A stretch of 64,000 bases of DNA from Saitoella complicata NRRL Y-17804 (taxonomy: Eukaryota; Ascomycota; Saitoellomycetes; Saitoellales; Saitoellaceae), in assembly GCF_001661265.1 (NCBI RefSeq), contig NW_017566992.1:1162892-1226891 (forward strand). The letters run 5' to 3'. Numbering within the stretch: the stretch's first letter is position 1; the number at the start of each line of letters is the position of its first letter. A model generated the notes under the pieces. The model saw only the letters and a program-made list of their open reading frames with translations, did not search any database and was not told the origin of the DNA. Position numbers and translations under genes: made by a program. This document shows, one piece after another, positions 39,241 to 50,962 of the stretch.

Positions 39241-40339
39241 TGACTGTAATGATTTGCGACATGTTATGACCCAAATAATGCATAGTATCGACAAGTGTGG
39301 ACGCAACCGCTGTTGAACGCTCGCATGGCAGCTGTGGTGAGAACAGGTGGGGACGATGTCTGCTATTCTCAGGGGTGCCTACTATGGTTACATGACGAGG
39401 GGCAGTCAGAGAGGAGATGGCGAGAAGCCCAGCTGAACCAGGTCCCACGACAGCCTCCGCGGATACAGCCTTCAAAACTGTCCCGGAAAATCAAAAGTTT
39501 TTTTTTTTTACAGACATTCACGTTATGAGCTCTTTTCTTCAACACTGCTGTCATCCAGCCACCACTGACATGCACGTGTCGCCTCTATGGCCACTTCTAC
39601 GGCTACACTTGCCAGAATGCAAGACCACCAAGGTTACGCACACCCTGCGCGATTTCATCTCATCAAACCTCCTCGGGTTTTGGAAGACGATTACGTGCTT
39701 CAAGTGTGCAAAACCGCAGGCTTAGTCAGGAGTCAAGAAAGTTCGTCGGATGCTAAGTGCCCGAACTCCCGGGGGGGCGGAGAAAACCCTCAGATGAGCA
39801 TCTGATCAAGGTGGGACGGACCCTCCAAGATGTCCGTCGTTGAGCGTTCAAGTTGACAGATCACGGCTCACTTCCCTATCTTTTGATTTTGAGATGTCTT
39901 GGCATGAAGCCAGATCCCACTCTCGGAGCATCTTCCCGTCGATATCCGAATTCCTCCGATTTTCATATCTCGCCTAAATGAAGCATTCCGTTCATCTCCA
40001 ATCCACCGAGCGAATCGACGGCGTGCACAGCTTGCACCCAGCGCGCTCTAGCTCCTACGTTCAGTAAAGAAAGAGAAATGCAGCTAGGCACGCTCAGGGC
40101 GTCGAGGGCCCTTCCGGGAAAAATGTCCCCAATCGGCACCAGCCTACCGGAGCCCTACACCGAAATTCCGAGACTTAAGGACGAAGGAGAGTCGCTTCTT
40201 GTAACACACTGACATATATACTGCACCGGCAGTCGTCGATCGACAGCGAAGAAGAGTCCGTTTGGGCCGTTTAACCACAAATATCATTCATTACATTTGA
40301 TCCCTCGTTCACGACGAGCGATCGCGACATTCTCCCAGC
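39241..40339. other. Intergenic, ~1.1 kb
   Basis: This is the 5' flank of the 5S gene and the promoter of the amino-acid permease. It has a T-run near 39500, a GGGGGGGCGG stretch near 39771 and a TATATAC box at 40215. No coding exon is supportable. Confidence 0.55.
40215..40221 (+). promoter_or_regulatory. TATA box of the amino-acid permease gene
   Basis: TATATAC lies 125 bp upstream of the ATG at 40340. Confidence 0.5.
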
Positions 40340-42082
40340 ATGAGCACCGTCAAAGGATCCGCCACCGGCATGGAAGTCCGCCCAGCAACACCCAGCGACC
40401 GCGGTACCCGTGCTGGAACACCAAACTCTCTCTCCAAAAAGATCACCCCAGAAGAATACATCCGACAACTCAGCAGTTCCGGCGATGTTACTCCCGATGT
40501 CGAAGTCCTCTCCACCAACCCCGACCTCTACATCAACACCTCCGGAAAGCTGAAACGTACCCTCAAGAGTCGTCACATGCAGATGTTGGCGCTCGGAGGT
40601 ACGATCGGTACGGGTTTGTTCATCGGGTCTGGATCGGCGTTGAATAGCGCGGGACCCGTGGGTGCGTTATTGGGATACGCGTTCGTCGGACTCGTCATCT
40701 TCTCCATCATGGTGTCGTTGGGAGAGATGACCACACTCTTCCCTGTTGCCGGAGGATTCACCCACTTCGCTTCCCGATTCTGTGACGACGCACTCGGTTT
40801 CGCACAGGGTATCAACTACTGGTATTCCTGGGGCATCACCACTCCCCTGGAAATTACCGCCGCGGCAATTGTGGTAGGATACTGGGACTCCGAAACCAAT
40901 GTCGCAGTCTACATCTCCGTCTTCCTCGTCCTGATCTGTCTCGTCAACTACTTCGGCACCCGCGCCTATGGTGAAGCAGAATTCTGGCTTTCGTTCATCA
41001 AAGTCACCGCAATCACCGGTCTGATCATCCTCGGTATCGTTCTCTTCTTCGGTGGAGGACCGACTCATGATCGTATCGGGTTCCGCTACTGGAAAACTCC
41101 CGGACCTTTCGCACAGTACAACGAGATCGAAGGCGCATGGGGTCGTTTCTTGGCGTTCTGGTCTACGTTCATCAACGCCGCCTTCGCCTACACCGGTACC
41201 GAACTCGTCGCTGTCACTGCCGCCGAAGCCGAGAACCCCCGCCGCAACGTCCCGAAGGCAATCAAGCGCGTCTTCTGGCGTATCATCTTCTTCTACATCG
41301 GCTCTATCCTCGTGATCGGACTTCTCGTTCCATTCGATTCCGAGGAATTGTTGAATGTGCTCGGTGGATCCGATGCCTCATCTTCGCCGTTCGTCATTTT
41401 CATCAACAATGCGGACATTCCGGTGTTGCCGCATATCATTAACGCAGTTATCTTGATCGCTGTCGTTTCGGCTGGTAACTCGGATCTTTACGCTGCGTCG
41501 CGTACCCTCTACGCGTTGGCACTCGAGGAGATGGTTCCCGGATATGTCGCTCGCGTCTCCAAGCGTGGTCTTCCCTACGTCGCCGTCACCATCACTGCTT
41601 CCCTCGGTCTCCTCGCCTACTTGAACGTCAGTAACAGCGCCGGCGTCGTCTTCAACTGGTTCATCAACATCTCCACTATCTCTATCCTCATCACCTGGCT
41701 CATCGTCCAAGTCTGCTACCTCCGCTTCTTCTATGCCATGAAACTCCAAGGTTACAACCGTGACCTCCTCCCCTACAAAGCTCCTTTCCAGCCATACACG
41801 GCATGGTTCGGATTAGTCGCGATTTCGATTATCTTGTTCTTCAACGGATTCTCGCTCTTCTTGGATGGAAACTGGGATACGTCGACGTTTATTACGTGTT
41901 ATGTCGGTATCCCGATTTACATCTGCTTGTACGTCTTCTGGAAGGTTACGAAGCGTACAAAGTGGAAGAAGTTGTCGGAGATTGATTTGGTTACGGGGAG
42001 GGTTGGGGACCCGGAGATTGAGATGAGGGAGGACCCGGCGCCTACAACGTGGTGGGGTAAGGCATGGGAGAAGATTATGTGA
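40340..42082 (+). CDS. Amino-acid permease (YAT/AAT family, APC superfamily)
   Basis: A single exon of 580 residues. The cytosolic N-tail (~80 residues) is followed by 12 predicted membrane helices. TM1 has the substrate-binding 'ALGGTIGTGLFIGSGSALN' motif. 'GEMTTLFPVAGGFTHFASRF', 'WYSWGITTPLEITAAA', 'NYFGTRAYGEAEFWLSFIK', 'AFAYTGTELVAVTAAEAENP' and 'SRTLYALA' are all typical of the fungal YAT group (Gap1, Dip5, Agp-like). It would import amino acids with protons at the plasma membrane. Ser/Thr and Lys residues in the N-tail are the usual sites for regulated ubiquitination and endocytosis. Specificity cannot be read from these motifs. Confidence 0.93.
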   Translation: MSTVKGSATGMEVRPATPSDRGTRAGTPNSLSKKITPEEYIRQLSSSGDVTPDVEVLSTNPDLYINTSGKLKRTLKSRHMQMLALGGTIGTGLFIGSGSALNSAGPVGALLGYAFVGLVIFSIMVSLGEMTTLFPVAGGFTHFASRFCDDALGFAQGINYWYSWGITTPLEITAAAIVVGYWDSETNVAVYISVFLVLICLVNYFGTRAYGEAEFWLSFIKVTAITGLIILGIVLFFGGGPTHDRIGFRYWKTPGPFAQYNEIEGAWGRFLAFWSTFINAAFAYTGTELVAVTAAEAENPRRNVPKAIKRVFWRIIFFYIGSILVIGLLVPFDSEELLNVLGGSDASSSPFVIFINNADIPVLPHIINAVILIAVVSAGNSDLYAASRTLYALALEEMVPGYVARVSKRGLPYVAVTITASLGLLAYLNVSNSAGVVFNWFINISTISILITWLIVQVCYLRFFYAMKLQGYNRDLLPYKAPFQPYTAWFGLVAISIILFFNGFSLFLDGNWDTSTFITCYVGIPIYICLYVFWKVTKRTKWKKLSEIDLVTGRVGDPEIEMREDPAPTTWWGKAWEKIM

Positions 42083-42359
42083 GTGGGATAAAACAGACGT
42101 ATACTAATGTTTTTGGTTTTTGGTTTTGGTGTTGAGCATTTTGGGGTGATTTAATTTTCGGCATGTTGAGCGTGTCAAGACAATAGACAATACAAAAAGA
42201 CTTTCCTCTACTTACAAATGTGCTCGAAAGGGAGTGGTTGTAACAATCCTGCGCATTAAGCTTGTAATGTTACAGTCCTTCAATTCCTTTCGCTACTCAT
42301 ACAGTCGGTGGTATAATATGATATCGTGCTAAAACCATCATCTTTTCCCTTCCTCAAGC

Positions 42360-42941
42360 TTACTCAGTCAAGTTCTTCCTCGCCTGATCAGCAGCCTCAT
42401 CCGTCTCAGCCTTCGCTCTAGCAGCCCCCTCATTTACCTTTCCCTTAACCTGCGCAGCAGCACCCTTGAACTCTCCCTTCGCCTCGGCAGCCCCCTCATT
42501 TGCCTTTCCCTTAACCTGCGCAGCAGCACCCTTGAGCTCCCCCTTCGCCTCGGCAAGCTTGCCCTTGATCTGGCCGGCGGCCTCCTTGGACTTTCCGGAG
42601 ATCACGTCAGGTGCGACGTTCTTGAGCTCGGAAGCGGCTTCCGCGGCCTTTTGGGCGGCAGAGGTGTTCGTGATGGAGGAAGCTGCGGACTTGGCTGCGT
42701 CGGCGACAGATTGTGTGGCTTCGATGCCCTTGAGGGCGGCCTCTGCTGCAGCACCTGAAATCAGAGTTAGCCAATTGAGTCAATTGAGAGCCAGGGAACA
42801 CATAGGCGTACGGTCGACAGTCTTAGCGGCGTCCTTGATGGTGTCGGTCACAGACTTGCGGAGGAAAGCAGAGGAAGCAAAGGTCCTGGAAGCGTTGACG
42901 CGGACAGCAGTCATTTGACGGAGAGCAGTGGTAGCGAACAT
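42360..42941 (-). CDS. Mitochondrial LEA/CsbD-like stress protein
   Basis: Two exons, complement(join(42360..42754,42812..42941)), give 174 residues. The N-terminus ('ATTALRQMTAVRVNASRTFA') is a mitochondrial presequence. The rest is Ala/Lys/Glu-rich amphipathic helix without bulky hydrophobics: 'VTDTIKDAAKTVDR', 'ALKGIEATQSVADAAKSAA', then repeats of the type 'KGELKGAAAQVKGKANEGAA'. The 22-residue unit is encoded by a near-perfect 66-bp tandem repeat. Composition matches group-3 LEA proteins and CsbD-like domains, which protect membranes and proteins in drying or heat. A strong TATATAAA box lies upstream, suggesting stress regulation. The family is assigned by composition and repeat pattern. 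Confidence 0.82.
42423..42554 (-). repeat. 66-bp tandem repeat, two units, inside the LEA-like gene
   Basis: The text beginning CAGCCCCCTCATTT at 42423 recurs at 42489 with only a few substitutions. The period of 66 bp keeps frame and encodes 22 residues per unit. Confidence 0.85.
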
Positions 42942-43277
42942 CTTGGTGGTAGTGGATTGATTGATTGTAGATTTGATCTGGTTGTATTGGGTGGAGGTTG
43001 GGTCTGGAGGTTTATATAGACGTCGTCTTCCCAGGATCAGCACCTGTGATGTCATGCCAGCCAACACGCACACGCGCCCTTCGGAACGTGACACGCAGCG
43101 AAACCGAGCGACCGATGAAACTGACTGCCAATGGACCCTGGATTTCTTCGTTACTCATGAATCTCTGTGCGGGTCATCGTAGCGATGGAAGGATGTTGTT
43201 GAGATTGGGTTTCTTCCCACGCGTCATCACGGCCATTAGATCTAACAATTACTCCATGCTCCTCCAGGATAGCGCAT
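42942..43277. other. Intergenic, ~335 bp
   Basis: This is the promoter of the LEA-like gene (TATATAAA at 43011-43018, with a GACGTC palindrome at once upstream on the minus strand) and the 3' flank of NTE1. Confidence 0.6.
43011..43018 (-). promoter_or_regulatory. TATA box of the LEA-like gene
   Basis: On the minus strand TATATAAA lies 70 bp upstream of the ATG (42941). A GACGTC core, the half of a CRE/ATF-type bZIP site, is at once upstream, which would fit stress control; binding is not shown. Confidence 0.6.
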
Positions 43278-46200
43278 CTACAAACTATTCCTCCTTCTAT
43301 GGAACGGCTTCCTTCCTTCAAACGTCTCCCTCGGTCCCTCCTCTACAATCCCCTTCAACTTCCCATCCTTCCTCAGCTTCTGCAAAAACTCCACTGCATA
43401 ATCATACCCAACCTGACAAATCTCATCAAATTTGCCAAACTGGAGGGTTTGGTAAGGTGTGATGGGTGGACGCATGTAAACACAGCCCGGACTCTGTTTA
43501 GCTGCCTCGAGAGCGGGGACGGAAGCGACGTACGCCAAACGTGCCTGAACTTCGGCGAGCGACGGCACGTTCGGGACGGTACTGAATGGGTTCCATCGAT
43601 TAAACAGTGCCCAGAAACCAGACAGCGTGTCTCCGTACTCGATGGGAGAAGTGTCATCCACACTTCCAACATCAACCGCAAACACAATGTCCGCACCCAT
43701 CTTCTTCATCGTGCTCACAGTCAAATTATCAACATATCCTCCATCAACCAACAAGCTCCCCTCATCGCACATGGGCGGGACCAACCCCGCGAGCGACATG
43801 GACGCGCGGATATACCTCCATGCATACCCACTCGTATGAACTTCCATCCGAGAATGCGTGATATTGGTCGTGTTGGCGTAATACGGCAACCAGAAATCCT
43901 CAATCTGTGCATTCCCGAACGTCTTCCAAATACCACGGTTGAACTCATGGCCAGTGGTGTAGGCGGTTGCGGGGTAGGTAACGTCAAACAGCATCCTCCA
44001 CAAACTCGCCATGCGACCCGCGAATTTCTTGGCTCGGCCGTAGATTGGGACGGAATCTGCGTCGCGTGCGTAGAGACCTCCCACGAAAGAACCGATCGAC
44101 GTACCACCGATGATGTCGATGGGGATACCGGCTTCCTCCATTGCACGGATGACACCAACATGTGAACATCCGCGTGCACCACCACCGCCCAAGACCAATC
44201 CAATAGCCTTGCCCGTCAACCTCCTTGCCAAACGCGCAAAATCACTCTTATGCTGCGCCGGGTTGGCATAGGCCTGAGTATGTCGATTTCTCCTCGTCGT
44301 ATATTTCGTGATCTCGGTTTGAATCACCTGAACCTTACTTTTCAGCTTCGTCAACGCAGCACGTCTGGGTGTGTGTAACGGCATCGGCGGCGCATGAGTC
44401 CGAATATGCATCTGGATGTGGTGATGAGCATGAACCCACGGACGGTTCTTTAGCCACTGTCTCGTCGTGCCAGGCTGAACGAACTGCTCTGCATGAACGA
44501 GGACGAGCTCCTTCCTCGCCGTCGTCTTCGTACCAAGCAAGAATCGTTCATACTCGCCGATACCAGGACCACTGTCAGCGACACCCACGACGAGGATGCA
44601 ATCAGCCTGCCTGATACATGTCTCTGTCCATGCTGAGTTAACGTTCGTGTCGGCAACGTAGAGCACCTTGCCGAACTTCTCCTCGAAATCCGCAAGGTAT
44701 CCGCTCAACTTCAACTTCCCCATCTTAGTGAATGCATGCCCACCGAGATGCCCAAGCACAGCAGCTTGATTGAGGATACAGCTCGTAGTACCAGTACTCT
44801 GCATTGCCTTTCCCAATTTTTGGGCAAACTCCATGACTGGGACACCCTGCGTGACGGGAAGAATAGTGATCGTCCTCAGGTTTGTAGAGTTCGAGGGACC
44901 ACCGGTGTTCCCGCCCTTCTCCGCCAAAGATCTGCTGTCACCGCCCAGACTAATCTCCGGCCTCAACCGCTTTGTCAGAGTCGACGCAATAATTCTCGAA
45001 ATCTGAATTGTGATATGAGGGTGGTGGATTGACAACGCATGAAACAGCGTCTTGGGGAACCTCGCCAGCTCCGTGTCACGGATAGCATGCAAAGTGTACG
45101 GCCTCGCCGTCTCCGTAAGAACTTCAAGTTCACCAACGGATTCTCCTTGACCGAATTCACCTGCTGTAACCAATTCACGTTTCTGATCCTCGCCATCGCC
45201 TCCGCTCTCTTTCTCAGCCAAAGCTCTCAAACGGCCGTTAAGGACGATGTAAATGGCATCACTATCATCGCCTTGTTTGTAGATCTTCTCGCCGGCACTG
45301 ACCTGAACCCACTCGAGCGCAAAGTCGATCTGCAGGATCAACGGACTCATGAAGGAGATGAGTCTCTTCGCCATAGTCAACAGAACAATTGGATGCTTCT
45401 CCATGATCCTTTCCAGACTCGCTCGGGGCAAGAATCCCACAAGAACATCCGATCTCGCCCTAACGTCGATGAAAGACCTGAAACCAGAGACACAGGCCAA
45501 GTATCCAGCTATACCGCCTGGCTTGACCATGTAAAGCTTGCTCCTCCCAGGTCCCTTCCCACGGCCATTACCGGCGTACTCACGATTCTCGACACCAACG
45601 CTGACATCAAGGAATCCATCAACAACATAGTACAACCCGGGGTTCTTCTCACCCTCTTGTACGAGTACCGCGCCCTTGGGAAAGTACACCAATTCCATCT
45701 CCTCCTCAAGCTCCTCATGCACACTCAACGCAGTGCTCGAAATACCGCTATGCGCATCCTCATCCGGACTAGTACTACTATCCGCAGTACTCTCCTCCAA
45801 CAACTTTCCAAACGCTTTGCTGAAAACTTTGTTACTCTTGACATCATACGGCCGCATCTGCGGACTTCCCTCAACACTACTCGCCGCACTCCGTGCCGGA
45901 CTCTTCGTCACAAGCACACTCGTCCCATTGTCAACGAGCACCGTATCGGAACCGACACCGAGAGCCTTAAGCATACACTCCAGCACATTCTCCCTCAGTG
46001 CTTTATCATCATCGACCATATCATCAATCTCATGCGCATGCTTCGGCAAGAACTCCCCCTCCCCCAAATTGACGTCACCAACACTGCCTTTACTCGAGCT
46101 CCGCGGTCTCGGGAGGCTACTTAACAAATCACCTGGATTAGTTGTCGTCCGGAGGATTGGGGGAGCGTACTGGGAGACGCTCAAGTTTGTTGCCATGCGG

Positions 46201-47580
46201 CTTGTTAGACGTCTCCGGAGGGCTGCTTGGGCATTAGTTGGGTCTGCAGCGCTGCCGCGATGGGAGGAGGGTTTGAGGGGGGGAATGACGATGAATTCTG
46301 GTTCTTCGACATCTAGGGCGGGTTTAGCAGCTTTTGCAGCAGCGTCTTCTTCTCTTTGCGCTGCCAATACTTCGCGGAGCTTGTCCATGCGACCGTGTTT
46401 GAGGCAGGCTGGTAATTCCCAGCGTGTACCTTCGTTCATCAATCGCTCCGTTCTGAGGATCTCGGAGGTGAGACCGAGATAGTGGTGACCAGTCGCAAAG
46501 GTAACACGCTGGAAGCGTGTGAGGATAACCTGCACGATATGCGCTGTAGCCTTCGGGTAAGAACGTGTCAAGCTTCGGAACGCATGTGCGGGAATGATAG
46601 CAATGGTTGAATCCACAGCGGCTCTCGCCACGACATTCGGGTGAACAGACGCGCCCTTTTTCGACTCGGCGTGCTCACTATCCTTCTTGTCCAGGTTCAG
46701 GATAGGAATATCAGTCGGGACGGCGGGAGATCTGTCACGAGCATTGGCAGAAAAGTAACTCCCGTCAGTCTCATCCGGGCGCGGCGGTGCAGGGCAATGT
46801 GATGGGATGATAGTGACGAGCTGATCGTCATCCTCCTCCTCTTTCGCCTCAAGCTGGATAGTTTCCGTAAACAGCGACAAGATCGTGAACAAACTCGACA
46901 AGGGTGCTGTGAGTAGCCGATCAGCATACGTCAAACGTTGAGTACATCAAATACGCACCTCCATTCTTCGCTTCCGTTAACAAATGGTAATCATCCCTCC
47001 CCGACTCACTCTCATCATCCGAATCAGAACCCTGTCTCTGCGTACTACTCGCCGGACTCTTGACAAAAACTTGTACCTCCCCATCCACAACCATACAAAA
47101 ACTCTTCTCGTCCTCCAAATTGATCGTATCACCTGCCGACACTTTCCGGGTCTGCATGTGTCGCGTCAATTCGTGGAAGACGGGGCGCTCGAGGTATCCA
47201 AAGATCTTGATCGCGGAGAAGAATTCGTCGAGGTAGGAGTTGATCCCGGGTTTGGAGAATGTGCCATCTGGGAGCTCGGGCGGGAGATCGATGGAGTCAT
47301 TGTCCTTTAGTCGTGGACTTGCGGGTGGGAGACGAGAGTAATTCGTCAGGTAGCGGTAGCGAACCAGGTAGAAGATTCCACCGAGAGCGCCGATAATTAC
47401 GGTTAATAAAACCGTAAAACTCAGGTGAATGGTGAAGCTGGAGCTTAGGAGGTCGTACACGGCTTGCGGCAGAGTGATCGTCACCGCGGAAAGCACCTGG
47501 AGCGCCGTTCGCGGGAAGAAGAGAACGGAAGCAGCCAAGAGGCCTTCTTCGGCAGCAGCAGCTTGCGGAGCTGCTTCCAT
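43278..47580 (-). CDS. NTE1: NTE1-like lysophospholipase (neuropathy target esterase family)
   Basis: Two exons, complement(join(43278..46906,46959..47580)), give 1416 residues. The N-terminal region has a membrane segment ('HLSFTVLLTVIIGALGGIFY', ~50-70). Three cyclic-nucleotide-binding-like domains follow (e.g. 'VSAGDTINLEDEKSFCMVVDG', 'LVQEGEKNPGLYYVVDGFLD' and 'GEKIYKQGDDSDAIYIVLNG'). The patatin domain starts near 1109 with the oxyanion loop 'GLVLGGGGARGCSHVG', the nucleophile Ser in 'GGTSIGSFVGG' and the catalytic Asp in 'LVDGGYVDN' near 1262. The enzyme deacylates phosphatidylcholine to glycerophosphocholine at the ER. Size agrees with fungal NTE1 (1400-1600). A Ser/Pro-rich, poorly conserved stretch separates the first and second cNMP folds. 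Confidence 0.95.
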
Positions 47581-47842
47581 GATTGTCCAAGGTTGTTGGT
47601 TGCTGGAATGAGGTTTCCTTTCGGATAGAGTTCGTACGGCTTCCTGCACACGGGCGTCGGTGGATGGCCCTCTGGCGCTGCTGCACGTCAAGCCCCGCCA
47701 AATTCTGCCATAACCAGAGCAGACCCTGAGAGAATAGACAAAGCGGTTTGCTCAGCAAGTTTAACGAGCGTATAGTTTTTGCTATTGTAACTTCTATAGT
47801 AATATCGTACCTCTATCTAAATAAATCAAAACCGAACACCAT

Positions 47843-49138
47843 TTAAGCAGTAACCTCCTGGACAGCACCGTGGTTGTCCTCCAACTTCTTCGCCTCGGCC
47901 TCACGGGCCTCCTTAGCCAACCTCCTCTTAGACTTGCCTCCAGCACCGTAGACGTACTGAGGAGCAGTAGGAACAGTGACCTTCAATTCCTTAGCAGCGT
48001 CCAAAACCCAGTTGGGCATACCCAAGATACCACGGCCGATGGCGACCAAGTCGGCGGAACCGTCGCGGACGTAAGAGTCGGCATCTTCGGCGTTAGTAAT
48101 ACCACCGACAGCAGCGGTCTTGATACCCTTGACCTCGTCGCGGATCTGCTTGGAGAAAGGAACCTGGTACGCGTTGAAGGCTGACTTGATCTTCTGGTCG
48201 GGGGAAGCACCACCGGAAGAGCAGTCAATAAGGTCAACACCCTCCTTCATCAAGAGCTCGGAGAGCTTGACAGAGTCCTCGATGGTCCAGCCACCCTCCT
48301 CAACCCAGTCAGAGCAGGAGAGACGAGCGAAGAGGGGCTTGTTCTCGGGCCAGACGGCACGGACGGCCTTGGCGATCTCGAGAGGGAAGCGAACGCGGCC
48401 CTCGAAGGAACCACCGTAGGCGTCGGTACGGTCGTTGGAGAGGGGAGAGTAGAACTGGTGAGCAAGGTATCCGTGAGCCATGTGGATCTCGACAACGTCG
48501 AAACCAGCACGGTCAGCGCGGACGGCAGAATCGGCGAAAGCCTTGACGATACGGTCGATGTCCTTCTGCTGCATGGCGATGGGCTCGGGGTAGTCGTCCT
48601 GGAACTTCTTGTTGGTGGAGGAGATGACCTCGTTGGGGCCCTCAGCCCAACCACCCTCGGAGCGGGGGGCGGTAGAGGTACCGTTCACGACGGGATCGAA
48701 GAGCTCGTAGGTAGATGCCTTACGACCAGCGTGGGCAATCTGGAGACCGATCTTCGCGTCACCGATAGCGTGGACAGCATCAACGATACCCTTCCATGCT
48801 TTCTCCTGCTCCTCGTTCCAGATACCACAGCACGAGGGGGTAATGCGACCCTCAGCGGAGACACCGGAAGCCTCAGCGATGATGAGACCAGCACCACGGG
48901 TGGCAATACCGGTGTAATGACCCAAGTGGAAGGTGTTGGGGACACCGTCGACGGCGGAGTACATGCACATAGGGGGGATCATGACCCTGTTCTTGAGCTC
49001 GACATCCTTGATCTTGAGAGGAGCGAAGAGACCATCCTGCTGCTCGTCGATAGCCTTACCGACGGTGGGCTGGCGAGCCTTGGGGAAGACGGTGGAGATC
49101 TGCTGGGCGACGGCGACGTGGTTGTTGGAAGTGGCCAT
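47843..49138 (-). CDS. NADH:flavin oxidoreductase, class III old yellow enzyme (YqjM-like)
   Basis: A single exon of 431 residues. 'LFAPLKIKDVELKNRVMIPP' starts the TIM barrel. 'MCMYSAVDG' places the Cys next to FMN that is typical of the YqjM/thermophilic-like group. 'QIAHAGRKAS' and 'AHGYLAHQFYSPLSNDRTDA' hold substrate and FMN contacts, and 'GRVRFPLEIAKAVR' and 'VAIGRGILGMPNW' the phosphate-binding end. These enzymes reduce activated C=C bonds, nitro compounds or aldehyde-derived enones using NAD(P)H; the physiological substrate in fungi is usually unknown. Codon choice is very biased, suggesting abundant expression. A C-terminal Lys/Ala/Glu-rich helix is added. Start at 49136-49138 with a TATA-like motif ~60 bp upstream. 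Confidence 0.93.
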   Translation of the reverse strand: MATSNNHVAVAQQISTVFPKARQPTVGKAIDEQQDGLFAPLKIKDVELKNRVMIPPMCMYSAVDGVPNTFHLGHYTGIATRGAGLIIAEASGVSAEGRITPSCCGIWNEEQEKAWKGIVDAVHAIGDAKIGLQIAHAGRKASTYELFDPVVNGTSTAPRSEGGWAEGPNEVISSTNKKFQDDYPEPIAMQQKDIDRIVKAFADSAVRADRAGFDVVEIHMAHGYLAHQFYSPLSNDRTDAYGGSFEGRVRFPLEIAKAVRAVWPENKPLFARLSCSDWVEEGGWTIEDSVKLSELLMKEGVDLIDCSSGGASPDQKIKSAFNAYQVPFSKQIRDEVKGIKTAAVGGITNAEDADSYVRDGSADLVAIGRGILGMPNWVLDAAKELKVTVPTAPQYVYGAGGKSKRRLAKEAREAEAKKLEDNHGAVQEVTA

Positions 49139-49199
49139 TTCTTCTGATGTATGTGAGAGAGTGATGGAGAAAGAGTGCAGTCGGGGGGGTTCCCTGGGG

Positions 49200-49207
49200 T
49201 ATTTAAA
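49200..49207 (-). promoter_or_regulatory. TATA-like element of the old yellow enzyme gene
   Basis: TTTAAATA on the minus strand lies about 62 bp ahead of the ATG. The leader is GA-rich on the plus strand (CT-rich in the transcript), as in strongly expressed genes. Confidence 0.5.
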
Positions 49208-50819
49208 CTCGAGCTTATTCAGCGGAATTCAGTAGAAGGGGCGCAATAGTTGATTTCTAATCGTACATCGCAGTGCCTTACTCTAACCTTGATATCCAAG
49301 GCACCCTGCATCGAGGAGCGTGTCGAGCCGGCAAATCGTCCTCGGCGTTCGCGGGAGAGTCGGCAGTGGCGAGGGCCGTGCACCGACACATGTACCGGTA
49401 TACGCGCGAGGGACACATGTACCCAGCCGCACCCTCGGCATCGATTCGATTACAAATCCAGACGTGCGAAATATTTCTCATCGATGTCGCGATCGATGTC
49501 GTTAGGTATACGAGGAGAGGCGCACACGTCTTTCATTTTGCCAGCACTGAGGTAAGCCGGGTATCTCGGCATCGGGTTCTCGATGACTGTGAAAGATTTG
49601 TTAAGCAGTCTCGAGAGCGATGAGGTTTTGACAGCAACATGTGCGCCGTAGCATGTCTGCCTTTACGTACACCCACGAACTCGTCAGCCTTCCGTCATAC
49701 CCGTACGGTCTGGCCATCACCCTCGCGGTCCTCGCAACAACGCAATCACCGACGTCCTCGGCATGATTACTCATCCCACTGGCAACAACGCCTGTTTGTA
49801 ACGACCTGCCTTCTATAGAATTCTGTTCTGTTATGCACCGCTTGACATTTCTCCCTACGTACATACGTTACTGCTTCTCTTGCATAAAGTACAACTTAAT
49901 ACCCCGCGTGGCCAAAACACCCCTTCGCGAAATGGACAATCTGACGACGATTATGCGCACAGCCGCAAATCTGCATTCTGATCGGACCCAGCTGCAACTC
50001 GCATAAACTCTCTCCCCGACCTCCTCACCGCACGGGGCAAACCGGAATACAACGCGAATGCAATGGAAAGGGAGCTCGGTGTTTGCCTCTAAGGAAGACG
50101 TGTAGATGTGGATGATTGATTTTGAGCACGGTCATTTACCAAAGAGTTACATTGTCGTACACGTTGTCGCCAATGACGGCTGAGGGCTCGGGATCCGCCG
50201 GAAAGACCCAGCCTTGCCGCGTGCCCGCAGGCAGTCATCATCGGTGTCCTCGAAAGCTCAAGGATTTGCCCGGTCGAAGTCATCCCAGTGGGGAACCCTT
50301 TGTATCCTACACTCACCTGTCAATTGAACGCTGATTTCAGACCATGATTGACAGGGTCCTGACAGCATGCTGGGACGATTGATCTTCGAACGTGTCGTTG
50401 ATCAATCATCGGTACCCATCCCTTGGATTTGCCACGGCATATGGCTGCTCGTGTGGATCGACCGTTGAACAGCCTTCTCGTTCATTCTTTTCTCATTTCT
50501 GCCCGCGGACTGAGCGTTTCTTTGTTTAGCGCGCATCTCAGTGTTTGTCCGCGCAGGAAGGCTGGGCTCGTACACACCGCATGCGGTAAGCTGTGGGAAA
50601 AATGAGACATACAGGGTCCAGATGGGTTGTTGCTTTACCGTGCACGTACGTGCCAAACGCGGATTACGGCACTCTCTGTTGCCAAGATCAAAGCGAATTG
50701 AGGCCGATGTGGCACTCCAAAGGGCTTCTAGCCGCGGCGTTCACAAGAATAACCAGGCGGAAAGCTATTGAGCGGCTACGGACATTTTGGGGATCTTAGC
50801 TGCCGTAGAGACGGGAGGG

Positions 50820-50827
50820 TATAAGTA
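50820..50827 (+). promoter_or_regulatory. TATA-like element of the aspartic protease gene
   Basis: TATAAGTA lies 143 bp upstream of the ATG at 50963 and is followed by a long CT-rich leader. Confidence 0.45.
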
Positions 50828-50962
50828 TGCCCAACCTCCCGCTGCCTTTTCGTTCTTCGTGCAGCAAAGCTTCGTCGCTTCTCCCTTCTCTTTTCGACTC
50901 TCGGCTCTCGACAATCCTTTCGCCTAGCTTTCCACCAGTAGCTGAGATCATCACAAGGCAAG

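Larger units (their letters stand above)
49139..50962. other. Long divergent intergenic region, ~1.8 kb
   Basis: This separates the old yellow enzyme gene (-) and the aspartic protease gene (+). Several 60-120 codon open frames on both strands lack protein-like composition. No RNA gene was recognised. The protease promoter is at the right end, with TATAAGTA at 50820. Confidence 0.55.
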
